In this document: one piece after another, positions 8,400-16,659 of the stretch
Layout: the number at the start of each line of letters is the position of its first letter
Position numbering within the stretch: the first letter of the stretch is position 1
Source of the DNA: Fictibacillus enclensis
GTDB lineage: Bacteria > Bacillota > Bacilli > Bacillales > Fictibacillaceae
Reading direction: 5' to 3'
NCBI RefSeq assembly: GCF_001457035.1
Contig: NZ_KQ758617.1
Location: 1,550,001 to 1,614,000 of the forward strand
Length of the DNA stretch: 64,000 nucleotides
Program-made: the position numbers and the translations under genes
The notes under the pieces: generated by a model
Seen by the model: only the letters and a program-made list of their open reading frames with translations
Told to the model about the DNA's origin: nothing
Databases searched by the model: none

Positions 8400-8480
8400 G
8401 AGATAGGGGGAGGCGCCTAGCCTCATATCCCCTCACACCACCGTACGTGCGGTTCCGTCTACGGCGGTTCCTGTTAGTTA
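8400..8480 (-). mobile_element. 3' end of a group II intron (domains V/VI), relic
   Basis: On the minus strand, GAACCGCCGTAGACGGAACC followed by GCACGTACGGTGGTGTGAGG forms the stem ACCGCCGTA/TACGGTGGT. This is how domain V looks in bacterial group II introns of the Firmicutes (recognised from memory). It is followed by a domain VI-like hairpin with GAGGGG and CCCCCT arms, ending in CTAT next to the GntR 3' end. No reverse-transcriptase frame is attached. The 5' boundary is uncertain: 8481-8586 is unassigned and may be domain IV residue. It is a dead fragment, not a functional intron. Confidence 0.55.
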
Positions 8481-8586
8481 GGTCTGACGCAGAAAGTCAT
8501 ATCTTGCAGTCAAGCTCCCTTTCGATATGTATCGTGCAAGATAGCCACAATTTGGTGATTCAGGGACCATTACTACGGGGATTTGC

Positions 8587-8700
8587 TTTGGAATAGTGGT
8601 CGGTAACTTCCGCTCCCTCAACTGGTACTCCGTTTTTGGTTTGCTGAAGGCGTACGTGTGTCATGCCCAGCTTATCAGTTTCGATTTGCTTTTGTTTGAA
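8587..8700 (-). pseudogene. Neutral protease (bacillolysin, M4) propeptide fragment
   Basis: About 38 codons in one frame include DKLGMTHVRLQQT and NGVPVEGAEV, which match the FTP motif of the fungalysin/thermolysin propeptide. Nothing of the signal peptide, of the HExxH catalytic domain or of the rest of the propeptide is present. The frame stops at 8560 just after homology ends. It is a relic of a secreted metalloprotease gene, broken on the 3' side next to the group II intron remnant; the intron may have been the breaking event (inference). Confidence 0.65.
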
Positions 8701-8777
8701 TGAAAAGAGAAGAAAAAATAGACTGACATTGCTATTTTGTATATTGGTATTAAGGCTTTGTGAGCAAAACAAAAAAG

Positions 8778-8803
8778 AGCCAAATCCACATAGGGACTTG
8801 GCT
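8778..8803 (-). terminator. Rho-independent terminator (orphan)
   Basis: Minus-strand stem AGCCAAGTCC/GGATTTGGCT (10 bp, one G-T pair) with loop CTATGT, followed by CTCTTTTTTG. It is a good intrinsic terminator, but no intact minus-strand gene ends just upstream, so it probably belonged to a lost gene in the relic zone. Confidence 0.6.
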
Positions 8804-9183
8804 ACTCAATGAGGGTATTTCATTAGGGGGTGTGTCAAAATCTTGTTCCCAACGATTATAGATTTATCTTACCATAGCACATTAATAAGTCAACGCTTTT
8901 ATGCGCTAAAATAAAAAATGGTAAGAACGTCTCGATTGACCATCCTTCAACCGTTAAAATGTTACTAAAGCATAGTCATATTTTCGCTTTAAATATTCTT
9001 TGCATTCGGTGATAAAAAGGTACCTGTGTACCTACCAAAAATGATTACGGGCTCCCGTTCTCTGATTAGATGGAAAAGAACTTCATAGTTTAATAATCCT
9101 TTCCCCAATTCAATAGCATTCTGGCTTGTGATTCAACTGGATCCGGACTGTTATCAAATTGTCCATCAGCTGCTCCTCAAGAA
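8804..9183. other. No intact gene; degraded sequence
   Basis: Stop codons interrupt all frames. The string GGGGGTGTGTCAAAA at about 8825-8840 resembles the terminal inverted repeat of some insertion sequences (TGACACACCC type), but I find no partner repeat or transposase fragment. I see no recognisable domain in the rest. Confidence 0.4.
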
Positions 9184-9420
9184 ATGATCATCAAAGATAC
9201 AGGTCTCAGTCTCCAAAGAACACAAAATCTTGTAGTTATCAGTATGGTAAGTAAAACAAGAACGAAAGAACAAAAAGAAAGGCTGTATTCTTGACTGGCG
9301 GAGCGGCTTCAAAAGGAAGTCGGCATCTCCCCGCAAGATCTTATGTTTTCGGTTACAGAAAATGGAGCGGCCGAATGGAGTTTTGGTCGTGAGGCTCAAT
9401 TTCTTACAGGTAAATTTGAC
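9184..9420 (+). pseudogene. Tautomerase family protein, C-terminal pseudogene
   Basis: One plus-strand frame reads NLVVISMVSKTRTKEQKERL, then an in-frame TGA at 9292-9294, then [20 protein letters not shown] and [18 protein letters not shown]. This is the C-terminal half of the tautomerase/MIF-like family, in which the ENxxxxWSFGxGxAQ ending is characteristic. The intact family reads WSFGxGxAQ, so one residue is also missing here. The N-terminal catalytic proline is not found. With an internal stop and a lost 5' end it is a pseudogene. Confidence 0.7.
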
Positions 9421-9578
9421 GAAAAAAGGCTTCTGTTTTTTATTTATGTACGACTAATGAGATTATGTCGATTACTAATGTCGTGATCTTTGTTATTCAG
9501 AAACTATTTACGTTTAAAAGGAAGGATTGAGAGGTAAAAGTAAAGATGGTTAAAAAGACTTATAAGGTTCTTCCTATG

Positions 9579-9596
9579 CCAATTACCTGTAATTGG
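9579..9596. other. Small hairpin with T-run
   Basis: CCAATTACCTGTAATTGG, a 7-bp perfect stem with a 4-nt loop, followed on the plus strand by TTTTTAAC. It could be a weak terminator isolating the next transcription unit from the relic zone. Confidence 0.35.
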
Positions 9597-9670
9597 TTTT
9601 TAACATGTCCCTACTATAAAATTCGTGAGAAAGGAGAAATAAAAAATCAACGAAATGGGATCTATTTGTA

Positions 9671-9729
9671 TGTTCTTTTACATGTTTTCATTTCATTTAA
9701 AGCATCCTAAAATGAAATGACAAAGAACA
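9671..9729. repeat. Long bulged inverted repeat upstream of an opuD-linked gene
   Basis: Outer arms TGTTCTTT (9671-9678) and AAAGAACA (9722-9729) enclose inner arms TCATTTCATTT (9688-9698) and AAATGAAATGA (9710-9720). All pair perfectly, with a 9-nt bulge on the left side, 1 nt on the right and an 11-nt loop. It ends 44 bp before the GTG of the next gene. Possibilities are a 5' leader structure, a protein-binding dyad or a small repeat element. Confidence 0.45.
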
Positions 9730-9772
9730 TTCTCGATGATATAAACATCAAAAGTTGGAGGGAGAATTATCA

Positions 9773-10432
9773 GTGAAACTGTATCAAGTAAGAAAAGGCC
9801 AGTTTGTCTACTTTAACAATGAATTACACAGGGTTTATGGAGTAAAACACATGTATAAGCAATCCGTTCATCTCATACGGCTTAGAGATTTAACACAACA
9901 CTTAACCAATGCCGTCAGTGTGGAGAAATACAAGCCTAAGGAACTGGACAGTTTTATCTTTAACCATAAGGAGTATACGCTCAGAAGTAATCAAAAAGCA
10001 CAAGTAGGGGATTTTGTTCTGATTCACAATCCAATGCCTGATTCCCTCGATACATATTCTCTAAATGAAATTGATGAGGTAGAAACAGTGGATACTAAAG
10101 GTGTCATGACTAGTAGATCACACGGCATTAAACATAATGAATACATGCTGATGGTACCCGGACGTTCAAATAACAGCCATGCCATTGATTATCAGGATAT
10201 GAACCGTGTACCAGACCACTTACAGGATACTCAGTTCTCTCAGCCAAAAGAAGAAATTCTGCCAACACTTGGAGATATTTACAGAAAGCACGACAGTAAC
10301 GAACCTTATGAGGCTATGGTCATAGCAATAACTGGTTCAACGGTTTTCCTGGGAAACGGTTTGCAGCTATCTCAGAAAGAACTGATGAACACAGATCAGT
10401 GGGAACTACTTTATAATCTACTTGATAACTAA
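9773..10432 (+). CDS. Conserved-looking protein of unknown function linked to a betaine transporter
   Basis: I do not recognise this 219-residue protein. No signal peptide or membrane segment is visible. It begins KLYQVRKGQFVYFNNELHRV, a beta-rich stretch that recurs around residues 65-90 (QVGDFVLIHNPM) and near the end (MVIAITGSTVFLGNG), suggesting two or three small beta-barrel or SH3-like units. Start: GTG at 9773, with GGAGGGAG 9 nt upstream; upstream in-frame codons run through that ribosome site. It lies 52 bp before the BCCT transporter on the same strand and is probably co-transcribed, which suggests a role in osmotic adaptation (inference). Confidence 0.7.
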   Translation: MKLYQVRKGQFVYFNNELHRVYGVKHMYKQSVHLIRLRDLTQHLTNAVSVEKYKPKELDSFIFNHKEYTLRSNQKAQVGDFVLIHNPMPDSLDTYSLNEIDEVETVDTKGVMTSRSHGIKHNEYMLMVPGRSNNSHAIDYQDMNRVPDHLQDTQFSQPKEEILPTLGDIYRKHDSNEPYEAMVIAITGSTVFLGNGLQLSQKELMNTDQWELLYNLLDN

Positions 10433-10484
10433 CTCTATTTTGAATGCAGTTTACATGTTTCAGACATTTTATTAGGAGGATTCT

Positions 10485-12011
10485 ATGGACAGAAAAAACA
10501 CCGGAAATAGTGTTTTTATTATTTCAATACTCATTACATTGATTTTTATTATCTGGGGCGTGTTTTTTACAGATAATCTCGCCAAAGTTACCAATGCTAT
10601 TTATAATGGTTCCATTGATTATCTAGGTTGGTTCTATCTTGGTGCCACGTTATTCTTTGTTATCTTTTCCGTTTATTTATTGCTGTCAAAGTATGGAGAT
10701 ATCCGTCTTGGCAAAAAAACAGACAGGCCAGATTTTAACACAGCGTCCTGGCTCGCCATGTTATTCGGTGCAGGGATGGGAATCGGAATTGTGTACTGGA
10801 GTGTGGCTGAACCGATTACGCACTACACTGCCCCGCCTTACGGAAAAGGATATACGGTCGACGCAGCAAATACAGCAATGAAGTTCACATTTTTCCACTG
10901 GGGTTTAGACCCCTGGGCTATTTATACTGTAATTGGTTTGGCTCTGGCCTTTTTTCAATACAACAAACGGCTTCCTGCCGCGATTAGTTCGGCATTTCAT
11001 CCAATATTGGGTGACAAAATTTATGGGCCGATCGGTAAGACCATTGATATTTTATCCATTTTTGCCACAGTTTTTGGAATCGCGACGTCTTTAGGTCTGG
11101 GGGCGATGCAGGTTACTGCAGGCATGCATGACATATTTGGCGTTCCCAACGGATTAGTTGTGCAGCTCATCGTGATTGCGGTCGCTACCGTCCTTTTTAT
11201 CATATCGATCAATACAGGCTTAGAAAAAGGGATTCAATATTTATCGAATACAGCTATGATCTTATCTTTCGCTATAATGCTTATGATTTTGGTTGTTGGT
11301 CCGACCTTGACCATATTTAAAGTTCTTTTTAACACCACGGGTATCTACTTAAGTGACTTTATACACATGAGTTTACGATTAGAACCTTTTGGTGAAGGAA
11401 AATGGATTGCATCCTGGACATTATTTTATTGGGCATGGTGGATTGCCTGGGCACCTTTTGTGGGTATGTTTATTGCCCGTGTTTCAAAAGGACGAACGGT
11501 CCGGGAATTTGTTATTGGAGTGTTAGTCGTGCCCACCCTGGGCACATTTCTCTGGATGTCCATCTTTGGAGGCTCAGCTCTTGAACTTGTCCAAAAGCAA
11601 GATAATCATCATCTGGCAAACTTTATTACAAAAAATGTGTCGTTGTCGATCTTTACATTCTTTGATTATCTCCCATTAAGCTCAGTACTCAGCATTTTAG
11701 GGTTCGCAGTGGTAGCCATTTATTATATTACAGTTGCAGATACGGCCACCTTTGTCCTGGGCATGCTTAGCGAGGGCGGAACATTAAATCCATCAAATAA
11801 AATTAAAGTAATTTGGGGCGTGATTCAATCGGCCGTAGCTGCTGTATTACTGTTGGCGGGTGGATTAAACGTATTGCAAACCGCCTCTATTGCAGCTGCC
11901 CTCCCTTTTGCTGTCATCATGGTGGTCATGTGCTACTCGTTATTGAAGGGGCTAAAAAGTGAAGTTAAAGTACAGCGAGGAAGTAAAGGCAGAGCCCCTT
12001 TTCAGCCTTAA
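10485..12011 (+). CDS. opuD: BCCT family glycine betaine/choline-type transporter
   Basis: Sodium-coupled betaine/carnitine/choline transporter, 508 residues, about 12 transmembrane helices. Seen: the glycine-rich helix GAGMGIGIVYWSVAEPITHY and the family signature WAWWIAWAPFVGMFIARVSK with the following GRTVREF. Both tails are short, as in OpuD of Bacillus, not long regulatory tails as in BetP. AGGAGG lies 8 nt before the ATG. It imports compatible solutes during osmotic stress (established for the family). It follows the unknown 219-residue gene and ends at a strong terminator. The exact substrate among betaine, choline and carnitine cannot be fixed. Confidence 0.88.
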   Translation: MDRKNTGNSVFIISILITLIFIIWGVFFTDNLAKVTNAIYNGSIDYLGWFYLGATLFFVIFSVYLLLSKYGDIRLGKKTDRPDFNTASWLAMLFGAGMGIGIVYWSVAEPITHYTAPPYGKGYTVDAANTAMKFTFFHWGLDPWAIYTVIGLALAFFQYNKRLPAAISSAFHPILGDKIYGPIGKTIDILSIFATVFGIATSLGLGAMQVTAGMHDIFGVPNGLVVQLIVIAVATVLFIISINTGLEKGIQYLSNTAMILSFAIMLMILVVGPTLTIFKVLFNTTGIYLSDFIHMSLRLEPFGEGKWIASWTLFYWAWWIAWAPFVGMFIARVSKGRTVREFVIGVLVVPTLGTFLWMSIFGGSALELVQKQDNHHLANFITKNVSLSIFTFFDYLPLSSVLSILGFAVVAIYYITVADTATFVLGMLSEGGTLNPSNKIKVIWGVIQSAVAAVLLLAGGLNVLQTASIAAALPFAVIMVVMCYSLLKGLKSEVKVQRGSKGRAPFQP

Positions 12012-12027
12012 CATTCTTTAAAAACGA

Positions 12028-12057
12028 AAGGCTGCCCCGATTCATCGGGGCAGCCTT
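12028..12057. terminator. Strong rho-independent terminator (bidirectional)
   Basis: AAGGCTGCCCCGA/TCGGGGCAGCCTT, a 13-bp perfect stem with a 4-nt loop, then TTTTTTATT on the plus strand. It closes the opuD transcript. The minus strand also has a T-containing tail and could serve the convergent isomerase gene. Confidence 0.9.
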
Positions 12058-12154
12058 TTTTATTAGTCCTGCAGTTTGAAAAAAGTGCCATTGTCGAGGA
12101 GTATTGATTTGTTTTGAAGATGTCCTTGCATATAGACAACTTGAATTCATTACT

Positions 12155-12979
12155 TTAGATGTGCTTTTTAACTATGTCTTTCACTTTATTAATACCCTTC
12201 CATACATCCCCTGGTTCGTCATAAACTAATGTTAAAGGTCCACTGTAATCAGCGTCCCTTAGTAGAGCTAAACAGTTTTCTAATTCTTCCTTGTCAACTT
12301 CGCCATCTTGTGTGGTGAGAGCCTTTACATGGACAGATTTACTTTTAGGAAGAGTTTCCTTTAAAGAGTCCAATTTGTTAGGACCAGAGAAGTTCCCGAA
12401 GTCACTTATTAAGCCGGTAAGGTCAGTATGTTCAAGTAAATACAAACAATTTTCTGATGTAGACGCTAACGACCGAAAATTTTCGGTTAAGACCCCAACA
12501 CCTTTTTTCTTTGCGTATACGCATAGCTCAGTAAACTGGACCGAAGCACGTTGTAAAGCTACTATATCTTCTGGACTTGATTCCCCGCTAACAACTCGTA
12601 CATTTTCAGCCCCAGCTATTGAAGCAACATCAATCCAACTTTTGATAAAATCCATATCCTTCTCTCTTCGGACGGGATCTGAAGTGGATATATCACCATA
12701 ATCAATCAAGAGAGTATAAAACCTTATGCCACTCTTTTTTATGGATTGACATAATTTTTGTAAATAATCTAGTTCAGTAGAATGGAAATGTGCATGTACA
12801 ATTTCTACTGCTTGGAATCCTTTTTCAGACAGGATGCCTGGCAGATCTACTAGTTTAAGATTTAACGGTTGTTCCTCAACTTCTGTCACAATTTCTTTTT
12901 TATCATGATCCCATTTTGACCAAGATAAAGGACCTAAATGTCTGTGTAAGCTCCAAGATGTTAATGATAAATAGCTCAT
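12155..12979 (-). CDS. Sugar phosphate isomerase/epimerase family protein (xylose isomerase-like TIM barrel)
   Basis: Putative TIM-barrel enzyme of 274 residues. Seen: SLTSWSLHRHLGPLSW at the N-terminus, FQAVEIVHAHFHS (barrel strand with metal-site histidines), IRFYTLLIDYGDIS, GVLTENF with a conserved glutamate and PLTLVYDEPGD near the end. Members isomerise or epimerise keto sugars using a divalent metal. The ATG at 12979 has AGAGAGGA 10 nt upstream. The open frame continues to 13111, but that part overlaps an acyl-CoA ligase relic, so the longer start is rejected. It stands alone between relics and a terminator; the substrate is unknown. Confidence 0.7.
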   Translation of the reverse strand: MSYLSLTSWSLHRHLGPLSWSKWDHDKKEIVTEVEEQPLNLKLVDLPGILSEKGFQAVEIVHAHFHSTELDYLQKLCQSIKKSGIRFYTLLIDYGDISTSDPVRREKDMDFIKSWIDVASIAGAENVRVVSGESSPEDIVALQRASVQFTELCVYAKKKGVGVLTENFRSLASTSENCLYLLEHTDLTGLISDFGNFSGPNKLDSLKETLPKSKSVHVKALTTQDGEVDKEELENCLALLRDADYSGPLTLVYDEPGDVWKGINKVKDIVKKHI

Positions 12980-13087
12980 ATATTCGATGTCCTCTCTTAG
13001 AAATTCATAGATTGTAAATTTAGTTTTATATTCTTTGGGAGCAAGAATCACACTTTCGTAATATCCATCAACCGTCGTCCGAGGCGT

Positions 13088-13226
13088 GGCCCAACCAACG
13101 CTTCGCCCCATTCCGGATCAGGAATACCAAATACACTCAATTCATCAATCTGCGAATGCTTCACCATACTTCTTCCACTTCACGCGGATAAATTTTGTTG
13201 CCTCCACTTCCACTGATGATCATGTC
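13088..13226 (-). pseudogene. Acyl-CoA synthetase (AMP-binding) C-terminal relic
   Basis: Minus-strand translation gives MIISGSGGNKIYPREVEEV in one frame, then after a -1 type shift MVKHSQIDELSVFGIPDPEW and GEALVG in another. These are the hinge and C-terminal cap motifs of AMP-forming acyl-CoA ligases (normally the (S/N)GGxxIxPxEVE hinge followed by VFGxPDxxxGE). An inserted SG and the frameshift break the gene and the large N-terminal domain is absent. Only about 45 codons remain. Confidence 0.75.
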
Positions 13227-13308
13227 TATTATGCAGTAATCTCACATAATCATCATTCCTTATCAGATTATTCAGCTATTAAATTATCTTCTATAATAGA
13301 CTTTAAAA

Positions 13309-13329
13309 AGCAACTTCAGAGAAGCTGCT
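13309..13329 (-). terminator. Rho-independent terminator after hisJ
   Basis: Minus strand AGCAGCTTC/GAAGTTGCT (9 bp, one wobble) with a 3-nt loop, followed by TTTTTAAAG. It begins at the hisJ stop codon and is the first clear terminator downstream of the yhf-like gene run. Confidence 0.75.
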
Positions 13330-14135
13330 TATAATTCCGTCATATACCTTTTTTTCTTTCTAAAATACGCCCACTCCCGGAACCCGATCTCCTTTAACCG
13401 CTTCTGGACTTCTTCAAATTCATCGCCGACTCGCTTCGGGGTATGAGCATCAGAGCCGAACGTCACGGCTACACCATGGAACAGGGCACGTTCAAGTAGC
13501 TCATCTGCGGGATACCATCCTCCGCAGTCTTTGTTCTTTCCGGATGTATTAATTTCTATGGCAATTTCATACTGCGAGATGGTTTTCAACGTTTTATCGA
13601 CGGCCTCGGTCTGAATTGTGGAAAAAGCAGGATAGTAACCTTTCATGGCATCGATATGGCCGAGGATCTGAAAAATCCCGCTTTTGGCCGATTGCCCGAT
13701 CAAATCATAGTAGGTTTCTTTCGTTTCCTGCTTTTGTTTTTCGGTTAACCCCTCCCAGCGGTTTCTTTTAAAAATACTTAGTCCGCTCACATGATGCACC
13801 GATCCGATAATGTAATCTAGCGGAAATTGCTCATAGTATTGCTGGTACATCTCGGCATGCTCGGGAAAAAAGTCCGATTCCACACCCAATAGTACTTCAA
13901 TTTTCCCCTGGTACTCTTCCTTGAGCTGAAGAACCTCCTTGATGTATTGGGGAAAGTGGCTTTTGGCCATCGCAATACCTGGAAAGAGATGGTCTTCTTC
14001 ACTGTACAGATAAGGTGAATGGTCAGAGATTCCGATCATGTCCAAATGGTTTTCAATTGCGGCCTCAATGTATGCGCGAATGCAATCTTCCGCATGGCCA
14101 CATCGGTCATGGTGAGTATGATAGTCAAATTTCAT
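13329..14135 (-). CDS. hisJ: Histidinol-phosphatase of the PHP family (HisJ-like)
   Basis: Metal-dependent PHP-domain phosphatase, 268 residues, the same length as Bacillus HisJ, which removes phosphate from L-histidinol phosphate. Seen: DYHTHHDRCGHAEDCIRAYI (HxH motif), ISDHSPYL, LLGVESDFFPEH, SVHHVSG, ILGHIDAMKGYYP, EINTSGKNK and a C-terminal FGSDAHTPKRVGDEF. AGAGGTGG lies upstream of the ATG at 14135. It starts 36 bp after the serine hydrolase with no terminator between, so it may be the last gene of the long yhf-like transcript rather than a plain housekeeping his gene; a different phosphorylated substrate is possible. Confidence 0.85.
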   Translation of the reverse strand: MKFDYHTHHDRCGHAEDCIRAYIEAAIENHLDMIGISDHSPYLYSEEDHLFPGIAMAKSHFPQYIKEVLQLKEEYQGKIEVLLGVESDFFPEHAEMYQQYYEQFPLDYIIGSVHHVSGLSIFKRNRWEGLTEKQKQETKETYYDLIGQSAKSGIFQILGHIDAMKGYYPAFSTIQTEAVDKTLKTISQYEIAIEINTSGKNKDCGGWYPADELLERALFHGVAVTFGSDAHTPKRVGDEFEEVQKRLKEIGFREWAYFRKKKRYMTEL

Positions 14136-14171
14136 GTAAAACCACCTCTTTTAAAATTAAAGTCTAGTATC

Positions 14172-15452
14172 TTATTTTTTGATGGAAGTATAAACTAGAT
14201 TGGCGATTTCCTTTGAAAGCGGACCTGTACTTGGATAACTCCCACTTGGAAGTGGTCCGTTATTCTGCTTGTTGGTCAGTACGATAATCTGCAGGTTATA
14301 TGCCGGATCAAAAATAACCTGTGTGCCGGTAAAGCCGGTATGTCCGAACGCTTTGGAAGAGTAATAGTCTCCCATGTACCAGTTTTTAGCCTTTTCCCAG
14401 CCATAACCCTGTCCAAATGCATGCTCCGAAGTGAAGTTTTGAATGGTTTTTGCCCCATACACCTTTTCCTTCCCATAAGAACCGCCGTTCAGCATCATTT
14501 GGCCGATGACGGCTAAATCCCTTGCTGTAGAAAACAGTCCTGCATGGCCAGCAACTCCTCCATTGGCATAAAAACTGTTGCCATCATTCACTTCTCCTAC
14601 CAGCGTGTAATGCCGCCAGCCAGGAAACATGTTCGGATCCTCTTCTACATAATAGCCGAAATCGGGATCGTCTATCATTTTATATTCGTAAGGATTTCCC
14701 CAAGAAGTGGCAGCGATCTTGTGCCCCAGACTGGCATCAGGGGTAAACATCGTATTTTTTAGTTTCAGTGGCTGGTAGATTTGTTTTTCCAGATAGACAT
14801 CAAGTGGCCGGTGGGTGATTTTTTCGATGACAAAGCCAAGGGTCATAAAACTAAAATCACTGTAAACGCGCTTAGTGCCTGTCGGGTATTCCAGGGGTAA
14901 GTTGTTGATGATCTCCAACACTTGCTTTGGATTTCTGGCATATAAGTAAGTTGGTTTCCAAGGGGTTAATCCGGAAGTATGTGTAAGTAAATCGGCAGTC
15001 GTCACATGCTCTTTTCCATTTTGTCCGAAATCAGGGATATACTTTACAACCGGGTCGGAGAGCTTCAGCTTTTTTTCATTTACAAGCTTCATGATGCCTT
15101 GTGTGGTACCCATTACTTTGGTTATAGAAGCCAAATCAAAAAGCGTGTTCTTTTTCATTTTACGGGGATGGGGGAGCAGAACGCCCATGTCATATTTTTG
15201 TGCATCTCCGTATGCAGTTTCTTTTACGATTTTCCCATTTCTCGCGACCAAGACGACAGCGCCAGGCGTCATTCCGGTTTGGATCGCCTGCTTGGCCACC
15301 CCGTCAATTTTCCCTAACGTCGTGGAACTCATTCCTACCGATTCAGCATGACCGTATGTTAATTTTGTCGCTTGAGCAGACGCCTCCGCTCCGACAGGTA
15401 TTGCAGCAGTAATCAAACAAAACGCCATAAAAGTACTCAACCATTTCTTCAA
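14172..15452 (-). CDS. Exported serine hydrolase, beta-lactamase/class C PBP family (YbbE-like)
   Basis: Secreted beta-lactamase-fold hydrolase of 426 residues. Signal peptide KKWLSTFMAFCLITAAIPVG with AEA-SA cleavage region. Seen: SxxK nucleophile motif in FDLASITKV, Tyr motif region RVYSDFSFMTLG, and the third motif as HTG in FGHTGFTGTQ. Likely start TTG at 15452 (AAAGGAG 8 nt upstream); GTG at 15455 is an alternative. Family members are esterases, D,D-carboxypeptidases, D-aminopeptidases or relatives of YbbE. It lies only about 30 bp after the yhfX-like gene with no terminator, suggesting it feeds or processes the substrate of the yhf-like pathway outside the cell (inference). Confidence 0.8.
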   Translation of the reverse strand: MKKWLSTFMAFCLITAAIPVGAEASAQATKLTYGHAESVGMSSTTLGKIDGVAKQAIQTGMTPGAVVLVARNGKIVKETAYGDAQKYDMGVLLPHPRKMKKNTLFDLASITKVMGTTQGIMKLVNEKKLKLSDPVVKYIPDFGQNGKEHVTTADLLTHTSGLTPWKPTYLYARNPKQVLEIINNLPLEYPTGTKRVYSDFSFMTLGFVIEKITHRPLDVYLEKQIYQPLKLKNTMFTPDASLGHKIAATSWGNPYEYKMIDDPDFGYYVEEDPNMFPGWRHYTLVGEVNDGNSFYANGGVAGHAGLFSTARDLAVIGQMMLNGGSYGKEKVYGAKTIQNFTSEHAFGQGYGWEKAKNWYMGDYYSSKAFGHTGFTGTQVIFDPAYNLQIIVLTNKQNNGPLPSGSYPSTGPLSKEIANLVYTSIKK

Positions 15453-15482
15453 CACAATCACTCCTTTACCCTTTTATTTTTT

Positions 15483-16646
15483 TCACATCCCTCTCCGCTG
15501 AAAGTGAACCACCTCCGGGTTATGAGAATTTGTTCGTTGAATAAAAGCCACATGGGACCTCGTGACAAAAATCTGTGACCGAAAGGCATAGATTACTGAA
15601 TCTCCAACATTCATTCCATCGTTTTTCTCAAGGCTTCCATAATAATCGATATTTTCGTAAGACGGAGGCTGCACGCTTGTTTCTTGTTTCAATAGACGTT
15701 GAGGGGTATTTCCAAAAAACGCTTTTTCCATATTGGACCTTGCGTAAAAGCCTCCAGCAATCGTATAAGCCGCGTAATCATCCATATGGGAAATTTCTGA
15801 AACATAAACCAGGCATGGGGTTTCTTGCAGTGATGATGTATAAGCATGAAGCGGTGTGGTTCCGGTCATGGCATGCCCCGGCTCTCCATGGGTAATACCA
15901 TGTTCTTTTAAAAAAGGGATTGTAAAGCAGCTTGTTGAACCCGGCGCATTAATATGTGTCACCCTCACCCCCTGATCCTCCATGATCTCTCTCGCTTTTT
16001 TTAACGTTTCGAGGTTCATTGTAAAATCAAAACCGGTTTGACCTTTGTTTAGCTGCAGAACCGGAAAGCTGGTCAAGCCGATCACGTTTATTCCTGGAAG
16101 CTTGAGCAATTCAGGGACAGCAGCATTTATTGTGTTAAGGGGAAACCCTCCATGCTGGCCTGGATACAACACATCGTGTTCACTGATAACACGGAGTATC
16201 ACATTCTGCGATTTTCCAAGAGACAAAGCGGCCTCAGACAGCTGTTCTGCCCGCTCCAAGGAAAAAAGGGTGATCACTTCCGGGCAGATTTTGGTGAGAA
16301 CTTCCTTCCACTGCTTGTTTCCCGGCTGAACCAAATGCCCGACGTTTCCGATTTGGCAGCCTGCTTTCTTCAAATTAAAAGCCTCATCGATATCCACAGC
16401 AACTGCTTTTGAAATGCCGTTCTTTTCAATGACCTGTCCAATATAACCGCTTCGCCCGATTTGTTTTGTCATGTAATACAATTGCAAATCATGCTCTTTG
16501 GCACACCGGGAGAGACTTTGAACATTGCGGCAAAAGGAATCGAGGTCAATCACATACGTATTGGGCGGAATGGACCCGTTTTGATGAAGGGCTGCAGCTG
16601 CTTTGACTAATGCCGGGTTTCTCTTTTTCATCATGTCTGTAAACAT
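15483..16646 (-). CDS. yhfX: YhfX-like PLP enzyme (alanine racemase N-terminal fold)
   Basis: 387-residue fold-type III pyridoxal-phosphate protein related to E. coli YhfX. Seen: TYVIDLDSFCRNVQ, PLP-lysine segment LQLYYMTKQIGRSGYI, VILRVISEHDVLYPG, THINAPGSTSCFTIPF (phosphate-binding region) and HGEPGHAMTGTTPLHA. Relatives include alanine racemase and D-threonine aldolase, but this branch has no settled function that I know of. The ATG at 16646 is chosen because AAGGAG lies 9 nt before it; an upstream ATG at 16673 would overlap the preceding gene. It is the seventh gene of the yhf-like run. Confidence 0.82.
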   Translation of the reverse strand: MFTDMMKKRNPALVKAAAALHQNGSIPPNTYVIDLDSFCRNVQSLSRCAKEHDLQLYYMTKQIGRSGYIGQVIEKNGISKAVAVDIDEAFNLKKAGCQIGNVGHLVQPGNKQWKEVLTKICPEVITLFSLERAEQLSEAALSLGKSQNVILRVISEHDVLYPGQHGGFPLNTINAAVPELLKLPGINVIGLTSFPVLQLNKGQTGFDFTMNLETLKKAREIMEDQGVRVTHINAPGSTSCFTIPFLKEHGITHGEPGHAMTGTTPLHAYTSSLQETPCLVYVSEISHMDDYAAYTIAGGFYARSNMEKAFFGNTPQRLLKQETSVQPPSYENIDYYGSLEKNDGMNVGDSVIYAFRSQIFVTRSHVAFIQRTNSHNPEVVHFQRRGM

Positions 16647-16659
16647 CGTCGGGAGCTCC

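Noticed and set aside
8825-8845. Insertion sequence terminal repeat (GGGTGTGTCAAAA)
   Set aside because: Suggestive of some IS ends but no partner repeat, target duplication or transposase fragment was found nearby.
13086-13111. Longer start of the TIM-barrel isomerase at 13111
   Set aside because: The added residues are translated from an acyl-CoA ligase relic, and a ribosome site supports the ATG at 12979.
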